From Gnetum montanum (lineage: Eukaryota; Streptophyta; Gnetopsida; Gnetales; Gnetaceae), in the NCBI GenBank assembly GCA_015680685.1, contig MNCI01006151.1:1305566-1369565 (forward strand): a stretch of 64,000 nt of DNA. Reading direction: 5' to 3'. The notes below the pieces were generated by a model, which was not told where the DNA came from, did no database searches, and saw nothing but the letters and a program-made list of their open reading frames with translations. Shown here piece by piece: positions 46,560-57,295 of the stretch. Positions within the stretch are counted from its first letter, which is position 1. Each line of letters begins with the position of its first letter. A program made the position numbers and the translations under genes.

Positions 46560-47443
46560 ACTATACCATTACTAACCCCTTTTCATGTGTTTCTAGTCAT
46601 TTTTCTATTATTTTCCTAGTTTGGGAGGTAGGCATTTTTCCACATCTAAGGCACTGTATTCAGTAAAATTAAATTTTGACAAAATTCCACATTTTTATTT
46701 TTTGTATTTTATATGTTCTCATTGTTTCTTGGTGATTTAGGTTTCATTTTATGAGAATTTTAATTTAGGTTTCTAATAATTTCTATGTGTTTTTTCTATT
46801 TTTAGTAAAAGAGCAATAGTACTTTCAATTTTTTTTATTAAGAAAATGGATATGAATTGTTAAACTTTATGGTTTTTGGTTTTTGGTTTTTGGTAATATT
46901 TATATGTTTCTAATGGCTATGGTTTGGTGTAATTTGGAGTTATGGTTAATTTTCAATGAATTTCTTGGTTAGGTCAAATAGTTGTGTGTTTATGCCATTT
47001 TTAGTTTTTCATGGAAATCCATGAATTGTTTCTATAAGAATAGCAAGTGGTTTGTGTATTTTATAGTTATGGATGCATAGGTCTTGATTTAGGATTTCTA
47101 ATGGTCTTTGAATCATTATATTTGGAGTTATGGTTGATTTTTAATATTTTTTCTTTTATGGTCATGAAAATTGATGTTTTTGGGCTTTAGTGTTTTTACC
47201 ACTTAGAGATGGGCAATGTTGACACATTGGAAGATTTTTCTTGTTAATTTCCCATGCCCCCAGAGAAACTAGGGGATGTTATAAGGGGTGTAGATTTTTT
47301 TTCATTAATGTTAAGAAAATGTTTCTAATGTTTTTTACCAATGTTCTCATATGGCCATTTTTCTAGGTCTCAAGTGTTGTTATTTAAGCTTAGGAATGGT
47401 TTGACGTGATGTTTTGAATGTGTTTCAAGTTTTGGATGATAAT
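46560..47443. other. AT-rich region left of the solo LTR
   Basis: About 0.9 kb without a protein. It has intron-like T-rich stretches and a GGTTTTTGG triplet repeat (46,871-46,892). The five bases before the LTR, ATAAT (47439-47443), are the left target-site duplication. Confidence 0.5.
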
Positions 47444-47496
47444 TGATGAGACATGAATTGCACATAGTGCTGGCGGCCGCGTTAAGGCACCCACGT

Positions 47497-47595
47497 TGTA
47501 TCATGGCCCACATTGTATCATGGGCCATGTTGTATCATGGGTCGCGATGTATCATGGGCCGTGATATCGCGTATGCAATGTATCATGGGCCGCGA
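47497..47595 (+). promoter_or_regulatory. 17-bp repeats upstream of the LTR TATA box
   Basis: TGTATCATGG starts at 47497, 47514, 47531 and 47548, exactly 17 bp apart, with a fifth at 47579. They are followed by CGATATCGC/GCGATATCGCG palindromes up to 47,630. The array ends about 50 bp before the TATA box. Repeats in this place of an LTR often bind transcription factors; that is an inference. Confidence 0.8.
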
Positions 47596-47644
47596 TATCG
47601 CATACGCGATATCGCGTACGCGTATCGTAGTCAACCGTAATTTC

Positions 47645-47652
47645 TATAAATA
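47645..47652 (+). promoter_or_regulatory. LTR TATA box
   Basis: TATAAATA in TTTCTATAAATAAGAGG. The same context recurs at 28163-28170, and TATAAATA stands in the equivalent place at 1635, 13229 and (minus strand) 38665-38672. Confidence 0.85.
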
Positions 47653-47773
47653 AGAGGCGGCTCTCCCTCATTTCCATCCCAGTTTTAGGTAGCGAAGCTC
47701 TGGCAGTTTGATCCCTCCAGAGTTAGAATTTTCCCGTGTCTGCCCGCAGTGTTGTGAATGTGATTGTACAGTG

Positions 47774-47824
47774 TCTTTATTCGAGTGTGTCGTACTTGGA
47801 CACGCACATGACCGGCAATAAAGA
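47774..47824 (+). terminator. Poly(A)-signal hairpin in the LTR R region
   Basis: TCTTTATT (47774-47781) pairs with AATAAAGA (47817-47824). The inner GTGTGTC and GACACGC parts extend the stem with one mismatch. The AATAAA signal is thus in the 3' arm. The same pair of arms stands in all other LTRs of this group. Confidence 0.75.
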
Positions 47825-48047
47825 TCGAGATTACTTCATCATTGCAGCATTCACTTAGTTTATTTATTGTTATTTATTTCATGTTATTTATTGCTTTCAT
47901 AGCCCGGTGTAAGTACGACTTGACTACGAGCATCTACGGGTGTGTACGGCTAGTTAAGGAATCGGTTACTTATCACGATTAGTCTCTCAACCCTGAAATC
48001 CTAGAAGCGGAACGAGTTCGACTTGATTACAAGCATTTAAGTGTGAC

Positions 48048-48175
48048 TGCTTGGTAGCCCAGTGGTGTAGCTAGGAGGATCTATGCTTGGTAACCCAGTG
48101 GCATATTTGGGGTCTGCGCTTGGTAATCCCAGTGGCGTACCTAGGCCTATGCTTGGTAGTCCCAGTGGTAGTCGT
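48048..48175. repeat. U5 tandem repeat, four units of 33-36 bp
   Basis: TGCTTGGTA.CCCAGTGG-like units start at 48048, 48084, 48117 and 48150. Older LTRs of the group have two or three diverged copies (for example about 2000-2065 and 13,590-13,660). Here the unit has been amplified. Confidence 0.82.
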
Positions 48176-48520
48176 GCACGAGGTCCAAGATGTGTACGGT
48201 TGATCAAGGAATCAGTTGCTCGTCGCACTTAAGCTAGATTAGATTTTCTTACCTTTTCCTCTTAGCTTAGAATTAGTTAATATTATTTTCCACTGCCATC
48301 AGGAGTAGCATTAGATTTAGAAACACATAATACACCTCATCTAGACTAAACCATACGTGACATATGCAAAACTAGTCTAGATGGGAAGACAGCGAACTGC
48401 GACCTAAGGCTAACTATCTAGGTGCCACAACTAGTCCATCTGCGGAGTTCGACCGGATCGCGCGTGCGACGCTCGTTTCGTATGGTTGAGTGTAGGGGTA
48501 CCTCGCCACTCATCAATAAT

Positions 48521-49389
48521 GTAAGCATTTTTATGTTATAGTTATAATGTTTAAATTTTTTGTATTCTATGAGAATGATAATTTATGAATTTTTGAAGAG
48601 ATTTTAAATAACACCCTAGAGCTTTTACAATGGCTAGTTTCACCACTAACCAATATTTTTGGCCAAATCTCCAGGAAATTCAAGGTGTTGCATATTTTTC
48701 ATTGTACTTGGTGGTGATTTTTATTGTTTCTAGTTTTTCTTGTTCTAGCCTAAGTGTTATGACTAGGTTATAATGATTTGTTGTTTTCCATACAAGGCTT
48801 TCCTTAAACCCATTCTGGTTGTGGTGGAGCTAGTGGAGATACTCTACTACATCAATCTCCCAAAATCCAACACTCCCTTTGTTGATATGGTCCTGGAGTG
48901 GTGTTCCCTATGGTTTTGGCCAAGTGTAAGGGAATTCCTTTCCCACCTCCTTCTAAACCTCAGTGTGATGATGTGGTCACACTTATCCACATATATGATT
49001 GGGGTCATAGTGGAGACCCTACTACCTCACTCATCTAATATCATAATCAAATTCATAATGGATGATCCTAAGATGCATCTAGAAGGGGAGGTGTATGATA
49101 GCAAAGGCATCTAAGGGACCTTCAAGCTATCCCAAATTTGAAGCATGCTAGAGTATTCTCAGTCTAATGATGATAATACTCAGCTGAAGGCACACTGAGC
49201 CCACACATTATTCTAGAATCCTCTTGGTACAATGTATCATTTGGCTAGGTTTGGTTGTAACTTATGGTCTATTTTGATTTTAATTTGTTATACCTACCTT
49301 CTTTCTAGCATTATGATTTTCTAATTTTTTGAATGCTAATCATCTTATAGGTATAGGATTAGTGAAAAAGGCTTGGTTAAGAATTACTG
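48521..49389 (+). other. Possible upstream exon region
   Basis: A 113-codon open piece (48773-49114) lies here, but other frames over the same bases look equally protein-like (for example PFPPPSKPQCDDVV). Its reality is unresolved. TTATAG at 49,346-49,351 could be the acceptor of the next exon. Confidence 0.3.
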
Positions 49390-52300
49390 AACCTTAGAGG
49401 TGGCTCAAACTACAATGGGTGTATCTACCAAGGATCCTAAAATTAAAACCATAGTGATTGACCAATGGAAGGATGACTTTGATAAATACACTCAAGTCCT
49501 TGTCCCAACCTTCAAGAGGTTTGTGGCCATCAAAATAACCCATAGCTAGTGGGTCATCTTGAAATGCTTTCTACTATAAGACACAAACATCAACATCACC
49601 ACACAACCCTCACCTAGTAGTAAGAAAAAAGGTAAGAAGAATATGATCTTAGCTAAGTTTTTCTAACATTTTTATGATTATACAATTTTAGGCTATTTTA
49701 GTTTTAAGTGTTCTAATGATTATAATTTTTTGTTCTTATTGTATCTTGGTTATAGATAACGTGTTTATGCCTTAGCTAACTAGGTTGTTTTTGCTATCTT
49801 TTAGGGGTTTCCACCTCTTCTAGCATCACTTTGACTATTTCACAACATGCTAAGGAAACCTTCATCCTAAAATTTGGTGAGATGGAAGTAGTGAAACATT
49901 GGCTAAGGAAAAAGGCACCCCAAAAGTTTTCAAGCATGCATTGCTCATGTAGGCTTGCTTGATCTTTTCATGGCACCCATCCCAACCATTTGTACTACTA
50001 AGATGATGAACATCATTAAATCCTTCGATAAAGGGGCCAGTAAGTTCATCACCAAGATTTTTAGTGTACCGGTTACCTTGCCCATTAATGAGGATACCTT
50101 CTATGATCTCTTTGGTGTTTCCACTGAAGGGATGAGGGTTGTCACCAAACCAGCTAAGGAGGCAGGCCACTATGAGGAGGTAGAGACATGGTCTAGTGCT
50201 CATTGTGGCCATTTTGGATTGTCCTTTAAGGATTTCCAAGTTTTCAAAGAAAGGGATTCCTATCCCTTATTTTGATCTTGTGCATTCCCTAAGCTGTTGT
50301 CACAAAAGAAGGAGATTGGCATTGCCTAGGCATGGACCATGATGAAGGTCCTAGGAGAAGGTGCTCTCCTTAACTAGGCTACTCACTTGGCCACTAGATT
50401 TCATGAGGAAATTCTCAAACTCTATGAGGATCTCTCCACAATATGTCACATGCACTATGAATTTTTTGTAGCATATTTGAAGAGATTCATGGAATTCTTG
50501 GTCATGAGGGATGGGTGATGGATATGCCAAGACTCATCCCAACTCTCTAGGCCTTGGATAAAGCACATTTATCCAACCATGCAAGCCTAGAATCCACCAT
50601 AGGATGTTGAGGAATCAATGCCTACAACCATTAAGGAAGTTATTACTAGGTGGTATTTTTCCCTTGATAACATGGGGGTGGAGCCTCACATTGGTCATGC
50701 TAATGTTGAGAGGGCTAGAGAGTTACATGCTAAAGCTAATGGGGTAGCTAGAGTGAAACTAAAGCATCTTATGGAGGAAGTGGCACCAGCAATAGAGAAA
50801 TCTTTCAAGAGAAGGTTCAGGTTGAAGCTTGGTAGGAATTATCATATGGTCACAATTACATTGATAACTATTTTTATGTTTTGATTTTTCTTATGTTTTA
50901 ATTTTCCTAACTATTTGCTATGATATTTCTTTGGCATATGGAGTTGGATGTACAACATCTCTCCTAAGAAAAGATTGTCATCCAAGGGTGTAGCATTCAG
51001 TCTAGCTTGTAGCTTGTAGAGGACCTTTAGTGATCATGTAATCACACTATCTTATGTGGTGTTCCTAAAATATTAGTCTATTTTAATCTTCCAACATATG
51101 GCACTGGAAAGTTCTAATATTTTTGATTTATGGTTCTTGTATGTAAGCAGCAAGACTTTGTAGTCCAAGCTACAACAATAGTGAAGGAGTAGAGGTGTGC
51201 AAAGGAAGCTCTTGTACAACAACATGAGGAGGATGGATTGGCCAACATGGCATTGGATGACCTAGACAACTTGTTTGGTGAGTTGTTGCTAGGGAAATCC
51301 TCCATCATCATCCCAGAGGAGGAGCAGCTAGGTATGCATACACCTTAGTGTAGTTTGCAATAATTTATGGTTTTACATTTAGTTTTTATTCTAACATTTC
51401 AATGATTGTTATGCTTGTTGTAGTTCCTAAGCCCCAAGAAAAACCCTATATTCATACATCTCAAATGAAACCATGGGTAGAGGTTCTGAACCAAGTGAGA
51501 TTTATGTGAGGAGTTGCTAAGAACATCATTGACTAGTTACAACAAGTTGCGCCTAAGATCAGTAAGAACTTTATTTTATTTAACTTAATTATTTTTTGTT
51601 GTTTATTTTAGAGGTATATTTGGTTATAAGTTTTTTTTTTATGGCCATTCATGTTATACATTGTGCTTATTGATATATTTTATAGTTATATTGTTTATAA
51701 TGCCTACAGTTTCATGGGACCCTAACCATGACATGGAGATTGACTTCTTGACAAAGCTTCCTCTTGAGGTTGAAAATGTACCATGAAAGTTATATGAAGC
51801 TAATACTAATCTTGTAGTTTCATCTACAAAAACTTCATGATAATTTCAAAGGTCTAACCAATCCCTATGGAACTAGTTATGACATTGAAGCAAAAGAAGA
51901 AGAGGCAAGCCCAGACGATCACTAATCTTCAAGGTTGTAAGGCCTTTTTGAAAGCCCAAGTGGCCAACACAAAAAACTTATAAGCCAAGGAGATCATGTG
52001 GACCTGCTACTAAAACATCATCCATGACAAGGTTGACCATGTTAGGGAGATGATCGAGTAATGGATAGAGATGAACCTCATCTCCCACAAAGCTAAGGAT
52101 TGGAAAGATTATTATGCTTGGGTCTTAGAGTGGATTTGGGTACAAAAGGACCACAAAACAAAATACTAGGTTGATCACAAGGCATATCTAAAGTATCTTG
52201 AGGAGATTAGTAAATGATGCATGATGCAGCTATTCATAAAGGGGATTCAAGCCAAGAGTTCCTACAAACTCTTTGAAGGCACTCTCATGGTGACTAAATC

Positions 52301-52481
52301 TCCTACTTCTCAGGTCTCTATGTCTATGAGTGATGTTTCTAATACTATGGCATCACAAGAGCCATCAACATGGATAGAAATTAATAAGAGGAACATCTTC
52401 ATAGTAATTAATCTTTGGGATGTAGATTGGGTCCACAGGATAAAGGACCAAATCCTTCATCACTTGGAGGTTGGTATTTAG
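49390..52481 (+). pseudogene. Decayed multi-exon ORF of unknown function
   Basis: Not a family I recognise. Protein-like pieces are separated by short T-rich intervals with good splice signals: donor GGTAAGAAG at 49,631 and acceptor CTTTTAG at 49,804; donor AGGTATGC at 51,331 and acceptor TTGTAG at 51,423; donor CAGTAAGAA near 51,560 and acceptor CCTACAG near 51,710. Joined pieces include VTLPINEDTFYDLFGVSTEG (open 49955-50275), an open 50618-50884 piece (RARELHAKANGVARVKLKHL), LANMALDDLDNLFGELLLGK and a charged coiled-coil part before 52,481. TAG/TGA stops occur in most exons. It lies antisense to the gypsy copy at 53,200-58,803 and sense to that at 42,074. Tat-lineage elements are known to carry extra ORFs, some antisense, so this may be one; a captured or ancient host gene is the alternative. 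Confidence 0.45.
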
Positions 52482-53040
52482 CATCTTCTTGTAGAATTCA
52501 TTGAGCTTGATTTCCTACAAGTTTGATTGTTTTCATTTGTTTTCTTTTTTTTTTAGTTTTTCTTAAGTAATTGGCTTGTTTTTATTATGTGTTGATTACT
52601 GATTGGTCTTATGTTGTTGTTTTACAAGCATCAAGAAATATTGATAGTCCCAATGGTAAGGGTAGGGATGATCCATGACTTCCTCATCCAAATGGTCCTT
52701 AGCATTACTAGCAACCTTCTTTTAGGTTTTCTTATTGATAATCACTGATGTTGTTGTTGATGGCTACTATTAGCTAAGGTTTTGGTTATGGATATTTTCG
52801 TTCTTAGTATTTGAACATTTTTCCACATAGTGTGGCTATGCTTACTTATATTGTAAGTATCTTGATTTTATTTTTTAGTTTGAGTTTTGACTATATCATT
52901 TTTGACATTGTGATCTTATTCATGTTATAGTCACATAGTTATAAATTTTGTTCATGGCTACATTGACTAACTTTGTCATAAGTTTATAATGCAATGAAAA
53001 TGGTTGGCTAAGTAACATGGCTGGTGACTAAAATGAAAAT
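52482..53040. other. AT-rich stretch, no gene seen
   Basis: T-rich sequence between the multi-exon ORF and the tandem array. I see no coding signal and no repeat boundary. Confidence 0.4.
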
Positions 53041-53057
53041 AATTTAAAAGGTTACTT

Positions 53058-53195
53058 GCCAATTTTAGGCCATGGTAGGTTGTCCAATGTTTGCCAATTT
53101 AAGGCCTTAGTAGGTTGTACATTCTTTCCAGTTTTAGGCCATGGTCAGCCCCTCATTGTTTGCTAGTTTTAGACCATGATGAGTCCCACGTTGGA
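53058..53195. repeat. ~35-bp tandem array, four units
   Basis: GCCAATTTTAGGCCATGG-like units start at 53058, 53093, 53127 and 53162. Same motif as the array at 23,085-23,482, and again just beyond the C-terminal end of a minus-strand protease. Confidence 0.85.
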
Positions 53196-53699
53196 CAAAA
53201 GGAGATATATATTTTTGTCTATTTTATGTCTTAAATATTTTATGGTTTTTTGATTTTAAAGTTTTTATGAGGTTTTTGTATTTATATCATGACAAAAGAT
53301 AAAGAGAAGGCTTTAATAAGTAAAAATTCAAAAAAAAGGTAAACTCATAGGTTATATGCAAAAGAAAGTTTAACATAAAGAAAAAAAATGTCACAAATAG
53401 AAAAAATGTAATTTAGGCTAACAGGCTATAGGGACATATGACTACAAGGCCACAAGTGCAGACTAGGGGCATACATCACTTGTGCACATGTTTCCTAATC
53501 TTTGAGAGATTAGGAAATGTATATGGCATATTTTGCACAACCTTGTACTCCCCATCCCCTTCTCTAACAATGTTAAAGGGGAGTTCTCCCCATAGCATAT
53601 CCCTTGATCCATCATTATTGTTTTTTTCCTTCTCTACTTTCTAGGGTTACTTAACTTTATGTCTAGGAGTTTTTCTTGAAACTTCAGCTTAGATACCTA

Positions 53700-54345
53700 C
53701 CCCACATCTACATTGTTAGCCTCTAGGAGAACCACATCATCACCATTGATGATAATTTCACCTCCTTCATTAGCCAAGTGAATTTCTTAGTTGATGGCTA
53801 AAGACATAGCTTGTAATTAAGCTAGCCAAGGTCTTCCCAAGATAAGGTTGAAGCTTGGTGTTTCTTCCACCATCAAGAAATTAGTAGTTGTCGGGAATTG
53901 CTTCCCTACCACAAAGTCTAAGGAGATAGACCCCTTAATGGCAACTTGTGATTCATTGAAGGATTTGAGAGCTAATGTTGACATATGTTGTATATGCTTC
54001 GTTAGGCCAAAACGTTCAACTATGGTATAAGGGATGATATTTGTGGCTGCTCCATTGTCCACATACACTCTATGTACTTTATATTATCCTACCCATATCA
54101 TTATGAAAAGAGGAGCCTTGGTCACTTTCCAATTTTTTGGACTAGTTTTAATTTCACTATCATGAAACACTAGTGATGCTAACTTCATCTCCCTAGGTGA
54201 AGATGGCATCATCACTTCAAGAATGAATTTTTCATTCATAGGAATGTTCTTACTAATGAGGATGGAAGCCAACATCTTAACTAGTCCTTCATGGTATGTA
54301 GTAGAAGTCATGACTAGGTCATATAGGTTGAGAGTTGTATTTCTC
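53700..54345 (-). pseudogene. Aspartic protease, second gypsy family
   Basis: An 83-codon open piece (53817-54068) reads VDNGAATNIIPYTIVERFGL, where DNGA stands at the catalytic site (DSGA or DGGA in relatives). LDFVVGKQFPTTTNFLMVEE and NLILGRPWLA follow, the latter the C-terminal conserved motif. The 75-codon piece just upstream (54084-54311) joins gag to protease. Past the motif, HLANEGGEIIINGDDVV resembles HLPYEGGQVIIHGDDAS of copy B (about 27,920), tying the two loci to one family. Confidence 0.82.
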
Positions 54346-56950
54346 TATTTCAATGATTTTTTGAGCTATTATATCACATTTAGGAAGTCTTTGTTATTGG
54401 CCATGGGCTTGTCATCCCTATTATTCTTAACTTCCTCCATGCACCCAAAAATGCATACTTCATATTTTTGTTGCTATGGATTCTCCTCTTTCCCTTTCCC
54501 TTGGGGTTTAGGACCCTCCTATGGTTTTCTTGTTGAAGTAGCCTGGGTTGAAGAGGTCATGGGTATAGATAATATGGGAGTGGGCTTCAACAAGTTCAAT
54601 TCCATCCATGCCTTGGTCTACTTACGATTTTTTTTCTTGGGCTTTTGTGTAGGCTTCTTCCTTTACATGGTTGGACCCTTTTGGTTGTCATTGGTTGTTT
54701 GGGAGGAAGAGGTCATTGCATTAGCCACCATGGGTGGTTGTTGTTCTGTTGCATAAGTGGACTAAATTCTAGTAGGAAGGAGAGGTATTTTAATTACAAA
54801 AGATTCTTTGGGAACATTGGTAATGGTACCCTTACAACAAAGGGGGGCCTTAGACTAGTAGAAGTTGAAGGGCCTTCTTCATTACGAGGAGGTACCTAAA
54901 TCATAAACAATTCCATCATGAGCCTTAGATTGTGGTTAATGTTGAATGCAACTATGGTGTATGGGCTATTATTGGTGTTCAATAGGTCTTTATATACATG
55001 CATTGATTGGTTTTGAGGCCTTACTTGGTTGGAAGTATCAAGTACCAATGCATCCCTATCAATCATCTTTTATAGGTCATCCTTTAATGCAAGATAAAAG
55101 TTAGTGTCATGAACTAGCAACTAATGATAGTGGCAAAATAAATAGACTTAAAATACTTAGGTCCTTGAGGGTCATCCCTGGTTTCTTGAGTGGGATCTTT
55201 GGCTATCTCACATAGCCTCTCATGCCTCTTTTGGGTATTTTCAATCATCTTTTTATATTGTATCCTCCCACTCTTTAATAGTTGGTCCAAGAGTTTTGAT
55301 GGTTTTAGAGGTATCTTAGTGTATTTGGTACGATCATTTTACTCAAAGTTAGTCCTTGAAGTGGTTAATGTAGAGGCCCCAGATGTTGAGGGTTGGTCAT
55401 TATTATTGTTAGCAAGGGTCTTAGGTTAGTCCTTGGCCCGTGGTTGATTTTTTTGTTCTCTTTGGTTATAGTTACCACCACCACATTGTTTTTTCTTTCT
55501 TTCTCTTTGTCTTTTTGTGCATGTTATTTTTTATATGCCATGTAGACAAGGTCATGGCTAGCCTCCATGACACCCTCCATGTTTTTGATTTGGGAGAATG
55601 CCTAACTTAGTAATCGTGGATTAAGATAGTATAAATTTAAATTGATAAAATTGTTAACCATCCCCTTGAAAATAGCTAAAAGGTGAATTTTATCTATTTT
55701 TTCTAGTATTTAATTAAGTAAAGTGTTCCATCATTGGATGAACTTTTGCACCGGTTCAAGGGATCCTTACTTGATCTTCATCAACTGGTCAAGGATGCTA
55801 TCAAGCTTCAAGTTGTATTTGAAAGAGTTAAAAAATTATAAAATTAAGTCTTCTAATTAGGATATAGATCCTTTTGGTAGGGCACAGTACTAGTCAAGGG
55901 CCTTTATTTTAAGAAACATAGGGATTTTCTTGTTATTGTGTGCAACCAAGATTACAATAACAAGCACTCAAAGCAAAAGGCTATGAGATGAGAGTTGGGA
56001 TCATCCTCATTATTGTACTTGGTGAACTAAAATATGGGGACACTAGGGGAAAGAGCTATTTATGGGATTGCATGACTAATGGGATCATCTTGATAAAAAT
56101 CTATGATTTTTACAATTTAGGATGTAGAAGCCTTAAGCCTCTTTAACTATTCTATTAGATCCTAGATCATTTGAAGGGCTTGATTTAGATCCTTGGATGC
56201 CCTCGTCAATTGTGGAGTCTACATGAAAGGCTACAGTGTATGTTGGAAGACCTATTGGCTTGATATCAATTGTGGCACCAAGGGGAGAGGCTAGGTCATT
56301 ATGGTGGCAGGTGGGATAAACAACAAAAAATAAGTTTATGCAAGTATCTAGGGCACAAATGGGACAAAAGGGATATGTGACCCTTAGGTTACTTCAGGTT
56401 TCACGTTGGGTTCCATTTTGGTCATAAGAGGGTTGGTGGTGGTGAAAATCATCGAGCATGACTGCACAAACCATGGCTATGTTCAAAAGACATGGAGAAG
56501 TGAAATGTTGTGGGTTGTGATGCCAACTATGTTTGGTGCATTGCTATCATAAGCATGAATCCAAACATGGTAAGGTAGGAAGGGGTTGAGAACTAGGACA
56601 TCTACCCCATGGAAGAGGTAAGGGGATTGAGATAAGCACTATGGCCTTTGAAGTTCATTGTTGAAAGAGTCCTCCCATGAGGTTATCATGTTTAAAATCC
56701 ACCTCAAACTCATCCTCTCCCTTCTGCTACACATTGAAGCTAGTCTTTCTATCTTTCTTATCCATCTCAATTAATTAGGATAAGATGTAAGAATAGGTCT
56801 TAGTAAGGAGTATTTGGTTGCATGGGAAAGGAATGTATTCCCTCTCATCATAGTGTATGAGCTCATACTCCCTTTTGGCTTCTACTTCCATTCTTAGATT
56901 TAGCATGCCAACCTAAATTTTGGCACAAATGAAGTTATAATGGTCTTCAT
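54345..56950 (-). pseudogene. gag pseudogene, second gypsy family (minus-strand copy)
   Basis: Begins at a minus-strand ATG (56948-56950) and aligns with 43946-46215 on the plus strand. Shared landmarks are the EDEF-type acidic stretch (about 56,720), the gag core (about 55,600-55,900) and the HDTNFYLALKD zinc-knuckle region (about 55,110). Downstream of that it keeps a proline/glutamine-rich linker (KPQGKGKEE near 54,500) that the plus copy lacks. Stops are frequent. The 177-codon plus-strand frame at 54223-54756 is the shadow of this region. Confidence 0.75.
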
Positions 56951-57276
56951 TTATGACAAAGAGCTTACAACTTTATCCCCCAAGTCTTAAATATTATCTA
57001 CACTCAACCATAGCGGGGTCCTTAGGGTCATACACCCTTATGGCCTATTGGCTAGACTCAATATCAATGAAGTTGAAGGGCAAGATGGTTGATTTCTCAA
57101 AAGACATGATGAAAATGTTGAAACTTTGGTTAAAAATTGTTTAATTAATAAAAGAAAATAAAAATTCCAAAAATTTGAAATTTCAAAAATGTCCAAATAA
57201 GTATAGTTGTCAAAGTTCGTATGCTACAAACTGTATGTGATTGTAAAAAGGTTGGTATCAAATCCCAACCACGTTA

Positions 57277-57295
57277 GGCTTGTCAACAACACCAA
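57277..57295 (-). other. Probable tRNA-Asp-type primer-binding site
   Basis: On the minus strand, TTGGTGTTGTTGACAAGCC follows the LTR end. Against TTGGCGCCGTTGCCGGGGA most differences are C-to-T or G-to-A. So this family too probably used tRNA-Asp. The plus-strand copy has lost this stretch. Confidence 0.6.

Larger units (their letters stand above)
42074..46560 (+). mobile_element. Second gypsy family (TGTTGGGG termini), plus-strand copy, 5' part
   Basis: A ~1.5-kb LTR and a gag are in order and align with the minus-strand copy 53,200-58,803. The primer-site region that is present there is missing here (a gap of about 30 bp near 43,590). Homology to the minus copy ends within the gag-protease junction near 46,220-46,300. 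No protease, RT or integrase follows. Confidence 0.75.
47444..48515 (+). repeat. Solo LTR with perfect target-site duplication
   Basis: 1072 bp from TGATGAG to ACTCATCA, flanked by ATAAT on both sides (47439-47443 and 48516-48520). No internal element sequence is attached, so it is what remains after recombination between the two LTRs of one element. It is rich in CG dinucleotides, unlike all its surroundings, which marks it as recent. TATA box at 47645-47652, poly(A) signal in AATAAAGA at 47817-47824. Related to 28159-29023. Confidence 0.95.

Noticed and set aside
47470-47480. GCGGCCGC (NotI site) next to CG-rich sequence, suggesting vector contamination
   Set aside because: It lies inside an LTR with a perfect host target duplication and a sister copy at 28159-29023, so it is native.
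49862-50239. 125-codon minus-strand frame
   Set aside because: The plus strand over the same bases gives a better protein (VTLPINEDTFYDLFGVS) that joins to neighbouring pieces at splice signals; the minus frame is a shadow.
54223-54756. 177-codon plus-strand frame, the longest in the window
   Set aside because: It is the reverse shadow of the gag-protease region of a minus-strand gypsy element that aligns with other copies; the plus frame has no family features.
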